A DNA stretch of 64,000 nucleotides from Planctomycetia bacterium (GTDB taxonomy: Bacteria > Planctomycetota > GCA-002687715), in the NCBI GenBank assembly GCA_005790545.1, contig SXUL01000088.1:1-64000 (forward strand). The letters are read 5' to 3'. Position numbers and translations under genes: made by a program. The notes beneath the pieces were generated by a model that ran no database searches, was not told where the DNA came from, and saw only the letters and a list, made by a program, of their open reading frames with translations. Shown here one piece after another: positions 36,521 through 44,874 of the stretch. Position 1 is the first letter of the stretch. Each line of letters starts with the position of its first letter.

Positions 36521-37795
36521 TTGTCCCTCTTCCGCCGCACCAGCCCGCTGCTCTTCACGCTGTTCCTCGACCTCGCGGGATTCAGCTTGGTCTTCCCGCT
36601 GTACGCGCGTCTCATGGACCACTACGGCGCGCAGCACTCGGGGCTGCTGCGCCTGCTGCAAGATGGCACTGAGCAGCTCTTCGGAGTCAGCGATCCGACG
36701 CGCAACGCAGCCTTTTTCGGTGGGCTTCTCGCTGCGGCATTCTCGTTGCTGCAATTTGCGCTCACGCCCTTCTGGGGGCGCATGAGCGACACGCGCGGCC
36801 GACGGCGTGTGCTGCTCATCACGGTGTCCATGAGCCTCGGGGGCTATCTGCTCTGGGTGTTCGCGGGGCGCTTCGAGTTGTTCGTGCTCTCGCGGCTCTT
36901 GTGCGGAAGTGCGGCGGCCAACATCAGCGTGGCCTCGGCCGCTATCGCCGATCTGACCAGCCGCGAAGAACGCACGCGCGGCATGGGGCTCATGGGTGCG
37001 AGCGTCGGGCTGGGGTTTCTCGTTGGGCCGGCCCTCGGTGGCATCAGCACGTTGCTGCCCATGCCCGCACTCGGCGCGGGGTGGTTCGCCCTCAACGAGT
37101 TCTCGACGGCCGCGGCACTCGCCGCGTTGCTCTCGGCTCTCAATCTCTACCAGCTCTCACGCGGGTTCAAGGAAAGTCTCGGTGCTCATGTGCAGCGTGA
37201 GGCACTTGTGCGCAGCGCCAATCCCGTGGCGCTATTTTCGCGGAAGCTCGGCCAAGGTGTCGCGCGCATCAATGTGCTCTGGCTCATCTTCATGAGCGCG
37301 TTCGCGGCCTTCGAGAGCACGCTGGTGTTTCTCCTGAAGGATGCGCTTCACTGGGACGCCATCCAGACTGCTCTGGCCATGGTCTGGCTGGGCATCACAT
37401 CCGTGATGATGCAGGGCGGCATCGTCAGGCGTCTTGTGCCCCGGCTGGGAGAGAAGCGCGTCGCCCTCGCCGGGTTTGCGCTGATCGTGCCGGGGAACAT
37501 TCTCGTGGCTGTTGTGAGTGAAGCGGCATCACCGGTGCTGTTGATCACGGGGATCACGCTGATCGCTCTTGGTGTCGGTTGCATTTCGCCAACGCTCTCG
37601 GCGCTTGTGTCGCTGCGCGCACCGGAACACGCCCAAGGGCTTGCGCTCGGGGCTTTCCGCAGCGTCGGCGCGCTTGGTCGAGCTGTCGGTCCTTTCTCCG
37701 CGGCGTGGCTCTATTTCGCCGCGGGGCCGGGCGCACCTTTCGCGCTCGCCGCGGCGCTGCTCTGCGTGGCCCTCGTCATGTTGCGCCGGGTCTGA
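36521..37795 (+). CDS. MFS transporter
   Basis: A 424-residue major facilitator with about 12 membrane segments. The loop 2-3 motif reads WGRMSDTRGRRRVLL; TM4-5 has SRLLCGSAAANISVASAAIADLT, R-T-R-G-M-G-L-M-G-A-S-V-G-L-G-F and G-P-A-L-G-G, as in TetA-type drug antiporters. Repeat of the pattern occurs in the second half (GAFRSVGALGRAVGPF). The TTG at 36521 is inferred from the hydrophobic N-terminus and the TAGAAT box 8 bases upstream; the longer frame is not homologous. Substrate unknown. It diverges from the ATP-grasp operon and may export its product, which is speculation. Confidence 0.85.
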   Translation: MSLFRRTSPLLFTLFLDLAGFSLVFPLYARLMDHYGAQHSGLLRLLQDGTEQLFGVSDPTRNAAFFGGLLAAAFSLLQFALTPFWGRMSDTRGRRRVLLITVSMSLGGYLLWVFAGRFELFVLSRLLCGSAAANISVASAAIADLTSREERTRGMGLMGASVGLGFLVGPALGGISTLLPMPALGAGWFALNEFSTAAALAALLSALNLYQLSRGFKESLGAHVQREALVRSANPVALFSRKLGQGVARINVLWLIFMSAFAAFESTLVFLLKDALHWDAIQTALAMVWLGITSVMMQGGIVRRLVPRLGEKRVALAGFALIVPGNILVAVVSEAASPVLLITGITLIALGVGCISPTLSALVSLRAPEHAQGLALGAFRSVGALGRAVGPFSAAWLYFAAGPGAPFALAAALLCVALVMLRRV

Positions 37796-37968
37796 CGGCG
37801 CTGCGCGCGCACCTCCTGACGCCGCCCCGACGCGGCATCGTTGCAGAGACGCACGGAAAGCGCGCGGATTGTTCATCATCAAGCACTTCCAGCGACTCGT
37901 TTGCAAGGTGCTGGGGCAGGCTCCTATGGGCACGTGATCCGCAAAGCCGCGGACAGCAGGAGACCACC

Positions 37969-39093
37969 ATGAAAACGCTCAGCAAACTTCTTGTTCTTGT
38001 CGCGCTTCTGGCGCCGGTTCACGCGCAGTGCCTTGTTGGCTACGCCAGCACATCGCCGGTCAGCTACGTGCGTGCAGGCGCTCAGTCGCCCGTCGCCCCG
38101 GCGGGCGGCATCTTCAATGCGTTGCCCACCATGTTCCCGCTGCCCGGCACGGGCTTCCCGATGGGGGGAGCGGCGGTGGATCAGGTGCGACGCAACTTCT
38201 ACTACACGAACGGCACGCAGCTCATGTGCATGCCGCTGCCCGAAACGGGCACGGGTGTGGGACCCTTCGGACCTGTGCCGTGGCCTGCGTTCTTCGGGCC
38301 TCTTACGGGCCTCGCGTGCAACAGTGTGACCGGAACCCTGTGGATGACGGATGGCTGGAGCATCATGGAGTTTGATCCCTTCTCGGGCTCGACGCTCAAT
38401 CTCTTCACCGGTCCATTCGCAGGCTCGATCATCCGCTTCACCGGCCTTGAATACGACCAGGGTGCCGGCGAAGTGCTCGCACTCGTGCAGGACAGCCGCG
38501 TCATCCGCTTCACACCTGCGGGCGTGCAACTCGGCATCCTGTTCCCCACCTTCGTGCCGCCGGGCCTTGCCACCGGCCTCGCGCAGGATTCCTCTGCGAA
38601 CGGCAAGCCGCTCTACATCTCCTACACGAACATCGCCATCCGCATGAATACTGGCGGAGTGTTTCCGATCCTGAACGGTGGCACTCAGGGGCTCGCCTGT
38701 GTGGCACTGCCCGCGACGCTCTCGCAAGGCGCCGTCTGCACACCCATGCCCATGGATGCTTGGGTGAACAGCCCCGAGTACTCCGGGAACATGGGTTGGC
38801 AGCTCGAACTTTCCGGCGGGCCTCCGTCCGCGGTCGCGGTCCTCGGGATCGACTTCAGCTATCTCCCGATCCCGATCGTGCTGCCCTCGGGTTCGAATCT
38901 CTGGCTGAATCCCTGGAGCGTCACGCTGCTGCCCTTCCCGCTGCCCACCAGCCCCACCGGCGATGCGTCGCTCGCCATTCCGCTCTTCCCACCGCCGGGA
39001 TTCCTCGCCTACGCACAGTGGATTGCCGTGTGTCCGCTCGGAGGTCTGGTTTACTGCTCCGATCTCCTGCAGATCCGCATCTCGGAGCCCTGA
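37969..39093 (+). CDS. Secreted propeller-like protein, paralogue 1
   Basis: Unrecognised 374-residue exported protein. Signal peptide MKTLSKLLVLVALLAPVHA is cut before QCLVGY. The body has repeated short beta motifs (GGAAVDQVRRNFYYTNGTQL, GLEYDQGAGEVLALVQDSRV) suggesting a small beta-propeller, and the C-terminal domain (IVLPSGSNLWLNPW through AYAQWIAVCPLGGLVY) is of a type frequent at the ends of planctomycete secreted proteins. ATG at 37969 has AGGAG 6 bases upstream, and a CTATGGG element precedes it. The next gene is a clear paralogue. Confidence 0.75.
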   Translation: MKTLSKLLVLVALLAPVHAQCLVGYASTSPVSYVRAGAQSPVAPAGGIFNALPTMFPLPGTGFPMGGAAVDQVRRNFYYTNGTQLMCMPLPETGTGVGPFGPVPWPAFFGPLTGLACNSVTGTLWMTDGWSIMEFDPFSGSTLNLFTGPFAGSIIRFTGLEYDQGAGEVLALVQDSRVIRFTPAGVQLGILFPTFVPPGLATGLAQDSSANGKPLYISYTNIAIRMNTGGVFPILNGGTQGLACVALPATLSQGAVCTPMPMDAWVNSPEYSGNMGWQLELSGGPPSAVAVLGIDFSYLPIPIVLPSGSNLWLNPWSVTLLPFPLPTSPTGDASLAIPLFPPPGFLAYAQWIAVCPLGGLVYCSDLLQIRISEP

Positions 39094-39121
39094 GCGCATC
39101 CTGATCAACCATGGTTGAACG

Positions 39122-39166
39122 CACGCGGCGGTGTTCTCCTCGGAGGGCACCGCCGTGTGGCGTTTT
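39122..39166 (+). terminator. Rho-independent terminator between the two paralogues
   Basis: A roughly 12-bp stem (39122-39133 with 39148-39159, one G-T pair) is followed by a T-rich tail (GCGTTTTG). It separates the two secreted paralogue genes. Confidence 0.7.
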
Positions 39167-39240
39167 GTGCAGGTCATGTGAAACGTCGCGCGTGGTCCAT
39201 CTATGGGTACTTGATTCCCAACACCCCGGAGGACTCTTCC

Positions 39241-40362
39241 ATGCGCACCGCACTCATGTTCACGTTGGCCCTTGTCATCAACATCACCCTCGAGGCCCAG
39301 TGTCTCGTTTCGTACCACAGCGCTGCTGCGCAGGAGTACGCACGCAGCTACTCGCTCTCTCCCGCCATGCCGATGGGTGGCATTGTGGGCACGAACCTCA
39401 CTCTCGTGCCGCTGCCTGCCACTGGTTTTCCCATGGGTGGCATGGCGGTGGATCAGGTGCGCCGTCGCGTCTACTACAGCAACGGCACGCAGCTCGTGCG
39501 CATGTCGCTGCCGGGTGTCATTCCGGGTGTTGGCCCATTTGGTGTGCTGCCGAATCCCGCGGGCTTCAATCAGGTGACTGGGCTCGCCTGCAACGACACA
39601 ACGGGCTCGCTCTGGGCCACGGATGGCTGGGCCATCGCGGAAGTGAACTCCGCCACTGGTGCCATTCTCTCGGGGCCTTTCGCAGGGCCCTTCGTGGGCA
39701 TGGCCACCAAGCTCACCGGGCTTGAGTTCGACCAGGGGACCGGCGAAGTGCTCGCCGTTGTCGAAGACAGCCGCATCTGCCGATTCACTGCTGCGGGCGT
39801 GCTCCTCGGCATCGCGCTGCCGCCGTTCGCGCCTGTCGCCCCGGCCACGGGTCTCGCAATGGATTCGTCCGCACCGGGCAAGCCGCTCTACATCTCCTAC
39901 AACAACACGGCTCGGCATTTCCCAACCGGTTTCGCGGTGCCGTTGGCCAATCCCGCGGCTCAAGGCCTCGCATTCGTTGCGCTGCCCGCGGAGCGTCCGC
40001 AGGGTGCGGTGTGCGGTGCCATGACCATGGATGCGACGGTGAACACGCCTGTCTACAGCGGCAACATGGGCTTCCAGCTGCGTCTCGCCAACGGTCCTCT
40101 GGCCGCTGCCGTGCTGCTTGCCCTTGATCTCGGGTTCCTTGGGGCACCGATCGTGCTGCCCTCGGGTTCGAACCTCTGGCTGAATCCTGGCACCGCGACG
40201 ACCATCGTGCTTCCCACGGATGCCTTCGGTAACGCCTTCCTGAATGCGCCCCTCGTCATGCCGCCGGGCTTTGGTGTCTACGTGCAGTGGGCCGCTGTCT
40301 GCCCCGGCAACGGCATGGTCTATCTCTCAGACATGCTCCAGACCATCACCTCGGAGCCCTGA
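39241..40362 (+). CDS. Secreted propeller-like protein, paralogue 2
   Basis: A 373-residue protein that aligns over its whole length with the preceding gene's product: shared blocks include QCLV after the signal peptide, FPMGG-x-A-V-D-Q-V-R-R, A-T-D-G-W/M-T-D-G-W, GKPLYISYNN, and the ending S-D-x-L-Q-x-x-x-S-E-P. Signal peptide MRTALMFTLALVINITLEA is cut before QCLVSY. ATG at 39241 sits behind GGAGGA; an ATCTATGGGTAC element upstream matches that of paralogue 1. The gene ends overlapping, tail to tail by 17 bases, with the phosphoesterase gene. Confidence 0.75.
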   Translation: MRTALMFTLALVINITLEAQCLVSYHSAAAQEYARSYSLSPAMPMGGIVGTNLTLVPLPATGFPMGGMAVDQVRRRVYYSNGTQLVRMSLPGVIPGVGPFGVLPNPAGFNQVTGLACNDTTGSLWATDGWAIAEVNSATGAILSGPFAGPFVGMATKLTGLEFDQGTGEVLAVVEDSRICRFTAAGVLLGIALPPFAPVAPATGLAMDSSAPGKPLYISYNNTARHFPTGFAVPLANPAAQGLAFVALPAERPQGAVCGAMTMDATVNTPVYSGNMGFQLRLANGPLAAAVLLALDLGFLGAPIVLPSGSNLWLNPGTATTIVLPTDAFGNAFLNAPLVMPPGFGVYVQWAAVCPGNGMVYLSDMLQTITSEP

Positions 40363-43003
40363 GCTCCGGGTTCATCTCCTGTCCATCAGAGCGGCGTCGA
40401 TCCCCCGATCGGCGCCGCTCTTCTGCATTCTCTTGTTCCTCTCGCGCTTCCCGCTCTTCCTCATCATCGGAGGTGGCGGTGAGGGTGAGGCCGCGGGATT
40501 TGAGGCCGCGGCCGTGGGGGCCGGCCCACTCGGCGGGGTAGGGCTCGTCGCCGCGCATGGCGTGCCAGAGGATGAGGTTGAGTTCGTCATCATTGGCGCA
40601 GTCAGGGCGTGAGAGGTCTTGAGCAAGGGACAGGTCAGCAAGTTTCTTCTGGGCGGCGCTCTTGGGATCGGGATTGAGTTCGTCGAAGTCCACAGTGGCA
40701 GGCTTCAATACGAAGGGCCTCAGGTCCGGCGCATCCGCGAAACAGTGGTCCATGAGAGGCGCCATGGCGTCAAGCTGGTGCATGGGTGGCAGACCGAGGA
40801 TGGCCTCGATGGTGTGCAGCACGCTGGTCTGATTCGCGAAGCGCGAACTGACTGCGCCACGGCGTGACCACGGTGAGACCACGAGGCAGAGCGAGCGATG
40901 TCCATCCACGTGATCGAATCCGTTTTGCGGGTCGTCCTCGTTCACGAAGATGGCGAGTTCCGGCCAGAAGCGGGAATGGCTGAGCGCATCGACGATGCGC
41001 CCGAGGGCGTGATCGTTTTCAGCCACATGGGCGCGGGGTGTCGGTGCGCCGGGACTTGTGCCCACCGTGTGATCATTCGGCAGATAGATGGTCACAAGAT
41101 TCGGGAAACGCCCTTCCTGCTCGAAGCGTGCCAGCGCCTTGATGAACACATCTGCGCGGAGATTGTCAGGAACACCCATGTTCCAGCCAGGAGAACCGGG
41201 CTCAGTCACATCACGGAGATGATCAATGTGGATCTCGTGGGTGAGCGGCAGCGCGCCCTCTTTCTCGGCCGCGCGCATCTTCGTCCAGTTCATCCCTTTC
41301 ACGGAGAACTCCGTGTGCACGAGCTCACCGAAGTTGCGGAACGAAAGTCCGTGCTCGAGCACGAGGTTCCAGATGTGGCCCTTCGGTGAATGCGCTGCCG
41401 CGTCATCCCCAAAGGTGTACGAACGCGTGAAGCCTCCGAAAGAAAGCTCGAGGTGATCGGAGGCGTAGCCCTCGGTTGCCCACGAGTGGCCGTCGGCACT
41501 CAAGACACCGTTGCAGTAGTAGTTGTCGAGCAGCACGTATTCTTCGGCGAGGGCGTGGGCATTCGGAGTGATGGCGCGCGGGAAGATGCACAGGCGCGGA
41601 TCGCCGTCACCCTGCGGGAGATCCCCGAAAACCTGATCGTAGGTGCGGTTCTCCTTGATGATGTAGACCACGTGCCGGATGGGGGAAGTCTCGCCCGGAC
41701 CGCGCGGCACGGCGCGCACACGCGTCTGCATTGGAGCCGGGTGCGCCGCCTTGAAAGCCTCTTCCACGCGAGCATCACGGAGCGCGCGGTCCGAAAGGGC
41801 TGCGGCTCCGCGGGCGACGAGGTCACTTGCCAGCAAGGTCACGCTGCCTTGAGGGCGATGGGTGTTGAAGCTCAACTCACCCGCTTCGTTGCGCGCGTTC
41901 CGCGGGCCGATGCCCTTGGTGTTGGCGACGAATAGTCCGGCCGGTGTGAGCGCCAGTGCAGCCGGATACCAGCCTGTGGGCAGCAGACTCACGCGCTCGT
42001 GGCTCTTGCCGTCGGCGCTGATCTTGAAACTCTCCACCACATTCGTGTTGGCAAGGGTCACACTCAGGACGCGCGCTGACTTGTCGAACGCGAGTCCGAG
42101 AGGGGTGCAACCGAAGGCGAGGCCTTCCACCGGTTCCACCGCGATGGTGTTGATGACAGCGGCGCGCACTGTGTCGATGACGGAGACCGTGTCGGAGTGG
42201 GCGTTCGAGACGAACAGGAGCTGACCGCCATCGAAACTGAGGCGGCCTGGATGCAGCCCTACTGGCACGCGCACGAGTTCGCGGCGCGCCAAGAGGTCCA
42301 CCGCGGAAACGAAACCACTGCAGGCTATGCCGCGATGGTCCACCGCGATGAGAGTGCCTGCGGAAGTGGCCCCGGGTTGTCCACTGAGAGGCGGGCCACC
42401 CGCCCAATCGCTCACCCAAGCGCGGCCGGTGGCATCCACGGCGACATCGCGGGGAGCGGCTCCCACTGGAATCTCGTGGCTGAAGGTCCATGTGGAGAGA
42501 TCCACCACACCGAGAGAGTTGTTGCGGGAGAGCGCGACGAGCAGCGTGGCGCCGCCATCAGCGAGAGCCATGCCGCAGGGGTGCGCATGTCCGCCCACGC
42601 CTGGCTCCGGGCACTTGAGCTTGCGGGTCCAGCGCAGCACGGACTTGGCGAGCTCTGCTTCGTGGATGTGACCTTGGCTGTCCGTCACGAGCACATGCGT
42701 CGCGTCGCGAAAGAGAATGCCGAGGGGCGATGCGCCAGCACTCGGGAAGTCGAGCTTCGTCACGCATTCGAAGGGTGAGAGCCGCCAGAGGGTGATGGAT
42801 TTCGATTCCTTGGTGAGCACATGCTTGCCGTCTGGCGCGAGCACGGCATCCACCGGCCGGCCTTCGAGAAAGAGCGTCGGCCCCGCTGGCTCGATGCGTT
42901 GCAGGGTGTTGACGAAGTGGGCGCCGTCATCGGTTGGGCCGACTCGCGGGTCCGCGCACGCAGCGACGAACAGGACGAACAGAGTGAGTGCGCAGCGTGG
43001 CAT
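40346..43003 (-). CDS. Lipoprotein: beta-propeller plus phosphoesterase (phospholipase C/acid phosphatase family)
   Basis: An 885-residue exported protein. The N-terminus MPRCALTLFVLFVAAC ends in a lipobox (V-A-A-C), so it is probably lipid-anchored. Residues up to about 450 are a propeller with YVTN-type repeats (LLFVSNAHSDTVSVIDT). The phosphoesterase domain then begins IRHVVYIIKENRTYDQVFG and has NDHTVGTSPGAPTP and FVNEDDPQNGFDHVDGHRS, as in the PF04185 family. It should hydrolyse phosphoesters outside the cytoplasm. The last 40 residues are charged and non-conserved, and their DNA overlaps the end and terminator of the convergent paralogue gene. Confidence 0.86.
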   Translation of the reverse strand: MPRCALTLFVLFVAACADPRVGPTDDGAHFVNTLQRIEPAGPTLFLEGRPVDAVLAPDGKHVLTKESKSITLWRLSPFECVTKLDFPSAGASPLGILFRDATHVLVTDSQGHIHEAELAKSVLRWTRKLKCPEPGVGGHAHPCGMALADGGATLLVALSRNNSLGVVDLSTWTFSHEIPVGAAPRDVAVDATGRAWVSDWAGGPPLSGQPGATSAGTLIAVDHRGIACSGFVSAVDLLARRELVRVPVGLHPGRLSFDGGQLLFVSNAHSDTVSVIDTVRAAVINTIAVEPVEGLAFGCTPLGLAFDKSARVLSVTLANTNVVESFKISADGKSHERVSLLPTGWYPAALALTPAGLFVANTKGIGPRNARNEAGELSFNTHRPQGSVTLLASDLVARGAAALSDRALRDARVEEAFKAAHPAPMQTRVRAVPRGPGETSPIRHVVYIIKENRTYDQVFGDLPQGDGDPRLCIFPRAITPNAHALAEEYVLLDNYYCNGVLSADGHSWATEGYASDHLELSFGGFTRSYTFGDDAAAHSPKGHIWNLVLEHGLSFRNFGELVHTEFSVKGMNWTKMRAAEKEGALPLTHEIHIDHLRDVTEPGSPGWNMGVPDNLRADVFIKALARFEQEGRFPNLVTIYLPNDHTVGTSPGAPTPRAHVAENDHALGRIVDALSHSRFWPELAIFVNEDDPQNGFDHVDGHRSLCLVVSPWSRRGAVSSRFANQTSVLHTIEAILGLPPMHQLDAMAPLMDHCFADAPDLRPFVLKPATVDFDELNPDPKSAAQKKLADLSLAQDLSRPDCANDDELNLILWHAMRGDEPYPAEWAGPHGRGLKSRGLTLTATSDDEEEREAREEQENAEERRRSGDRRRSDGQEMNPELRAPR
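40388..40421 (+). terminator. Terminator-like hairpin after paralogue 2
   Basis: AGAGCGGCG (40388-40396) pairs with CGCCGCTCT (40413-40421), with inner CGATC/GATCG around a C-rich loop; the following TTCTGCATTCTCTT is T-rich but interrupted. It lies inside the 3' end of the minus-strand phosphoesterase gene. Confidence 0.55.
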
Positions 43004-43100
43004 GGAGGAAGTCCTTTTCGGAGTGCGCATCTCGCCATGGGAGGGGCGGACATTCAAGCCCCCGCTTGCGCCGCGCGCGCCCGCATGGCATGAAGCTTGC

Positions 43101-43904
43101 ATGAAAGAGCCCCGCGAGCAGCCAGAAACGCCAGCCGCTGGCGCCGTTCTCGATGAAGTTCGTGACCGGAAGATCCTTGAGGCCCTCGGCTTGCTCACGA
43201 AGCAGGGCAGCCTTGCCGCGGATGCGCGCCGCAAGTTCCAGCAGATCCGCCACGCCCTCTCGTTGCTTGTGCCACTGCTGCCGGAGGACGCCTCACGCGA
43301 ACTCGTGCTGGTGGATGCCAACTGCGGGAGGAGTTGGATGGGGCTCCTGCTGTTGCATGCGGTTGAACGCAGGGGACGCCGCGCGCGGCTGCTTGGCTTC
43401 GACCGCGATGCGGTTGCGATCGGGCGCTGTCGCGAGTTCGCCAGACGCGCTGGCTTGAAGGGCGCGGAGTTTCTCACCAGTCCGACGGCGGAAATGGCCT
43501 TGCCGCAGCAGGCAGATCTGGTCATCTCGCTGCATGGTTGCGACACGGCCACGGACGAAGCGATGCAGGCCGCCGTGCAAGCGGAAGCGCGCGTGATGGC
43601 GCTCGTGCCTTGTTGTCATCGAGAAATGAAGCCACTCCTCGGGCCCGGTCATGCGCTGATGAGCGCGGGCATCCTGCGCGAGGACTACGCGGCAGTGCTC
43701 ACTGATGCCCTCCGCGCGGAGTGGCTGCGGAGCCGCGGCTGGCAGACCGAGGTCATCGAGTTTGTGCCTCTCGAACACACGGCGCGGAACCGGCTCATCC
43801 GTGCGCGCTGGACCGGGAAGAAGGATGTGGTTGCGGCTGAGCGGATCGCGGCCGTGCTGAAGGGACTGGAACACGCGCCGGTCTTTCTCGCCACTGCAGA
43901 GTGA
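43101..43904 (+). CDS. SAM-dependent methyltransferase (Methyltransf_32 type)
   Basis: Class I methyltransferase of 267 residues. The SAM loop is degenerate but recognisable (LVDANCGRSWMGLLLLH), followed by LLGFDRDAVAIGRC, then the family-specific LVISLHGCDTATDEAM and ALVPCCHREM. Related proteins are RNA or small-molecule methyltransferases, often unannotated. ATG at 43101 is chosen by homology; the longer frame overlaps the divergent lipoprotein gene. It is followed after 43 bases by the selenoprotein gene. Confidence 0.78.
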   Translation: MKEPREQPETPAAGAVLDEVRDRKILEALGLLTKQGSLAADARRKFQQIRHALSLLVPLLPEDASRELVLVDANCGRSWMGLLLLHAVERRGRRARLLGFDRDAVAIGRCREFARRAGLKGAEFLTSPTAEMALPQQADLVISLHGCDTATDEAMQAAVQAEARVMALVPCCHREMKPLLGPGHALMSAGILREDYAAVLTDALRAEWLRSRGWQTEVIEFVPLEHTARNRLIRARWTGKKDVVAAERIAAVLKGLEHAPVFLATAE

Positions 43905-43947
43905 AAGCCCTGCGCATTCCGCGCGTAGCTCGGCCAAGGAGCGGATC

Positions 43948-44799
43948 ATGAGCCATGTCCCTGCAGTGTTGCTGGTGTGTGCGCTCGCCCTGACGGTGCA
44001 AGCGCAGGCCGGGCGGCGAGTTGAGCGGCCCGGACGCTTTGACACCTACGCCTGGATTCTCAAGACCTACGACAAGGATGGCGACGGACATGTGAGCGCG
44101 AAGGAGTATCCGAGAGGTGCCGCGCGCTTCAGCGCCTTGGATCGCAACGGGGATGGCGTCCTCGATGCTCGCGATGGAGAAGCTCCCGCAGCACAGCGTG
44201 AGCGGCGGGACGAGAAAGCCGTGCGCGGCGCAGCGCCGCAACTCGAAGTGGGTGCGCTGGCTCCAGCACTCACGGCCACCGCACTCGATGGCAAGACGGA
44301 GTTTCGCCTTGCGGATTGGCGTGGCAAGAAGCCCGTCGCGCTCATTTTCGGGTCGTGGACTTGACCCCCCTTCCGCGCTGCAGCCGGTCGGCTGCATGAG
44401 TTGTTCGAGGCCATGAAGGACCAGGTGGAGTTCCGCCTTGTCTACATCCGCGAGGCTCATGCGGTGGATTCAAAGAGCCCAATGGGCCCTGTGGGCGAGC
44501 GCGTCATCGAGGAACCGGTGAGCGTGGCGGAGCGCATTCAGCTCGCGAAGGAGTGTTGTGTTGCTCTGAAGCTCGGCAGCCTCCCCATGGCAGTGGACGG
44601 TCTCGATGATGCTGCGAGCAGGAACTACGCCGCGTGGCCGGATCGCTTGTTTCTCGTCGACACGGAGGGGCGTTTCTCCTTCGTTGGCGCTCCCGGCCCG
44701 AAGGGCTTCGATCCCGCGGCCCTCGAAGCGGCCATCAAGAAACTCCTCGCGCCTCCTGAGGAGAAGAAGATACCGCCCGCTGCCGGCGGCAAGGGCTGA
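43948..44799 (+). CDS. Secreted EF-hand plus deiodinase-like selenoprotein (in-frame TGA = Sec139)
   Basis: Read through one TGA at 44362-44364, the frame gives 283 residues. Signal peptide MSHVPAVLLVCALALTVQA is cut before QAGRR. Two canonical EF-hand loops lie at 42-53 (DKDGDGHVSAKE) and 65-76 (DRNGDGVLDARD). The thioredoxin-like domain follows: P-V-A-L-I-F-G-S-W-T-U-P-P-F, then VEFRLVYIREAHAVDS. The F-G-S-x-T-U-P-P-F site and Y-I-x-E-A-H are the iodothyronine deiodinase signature, in which U is selenocysteine. A hairpin of bacterial SECIS type follows the TGA. The frame is the same on both sides, so no frameshift is involved. AAGGAG lies 6 bases before the ATG. A routine gene caller would split or truncate it at 44364. 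Confidence 0.85.
44362..44396 (+). promoter_or_regulatory. Selenocysteine TGA codon and bacterial SECIS hairpin
   Basis: TGA at 44362-44364 is followed 14 bases later by a perfect 7-bp stem TGCAGCC (44379-44385) / GGCTGCA (44390-44396) with the four-base loop GGTC. The E. coli fdhF SECIS has the same GGUC apical loop at a similar distance (18 bases after UGA there, 21 here), the element bound by SelB. Confidence 0.8.
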
Positions 44800-44874
44800 A
44801 CTTCAGCGCGCACCGGCGCCACGAGGCAAACGCCAGCGGCGAGCCGCACACGGCTCGGTCCCGATTCCAATGCG

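Noticed and set aside
37924-39963. Minus-strand open frame of 679 codons
   Set aside because: Opposite the two tandem paralogues, which have signal peptides, ribosome sites and a terminator; the frame has none.
43948-44364. Frame ended at TGA as a short truncated EF-hand protein followed by a separate gene
   Set aside because: Both parts share one frame, meet exactly inside a deiodinase active-site motif, and a SECIS-type hairpin follows, so Sec read-through fits better than a nonsense mutation.
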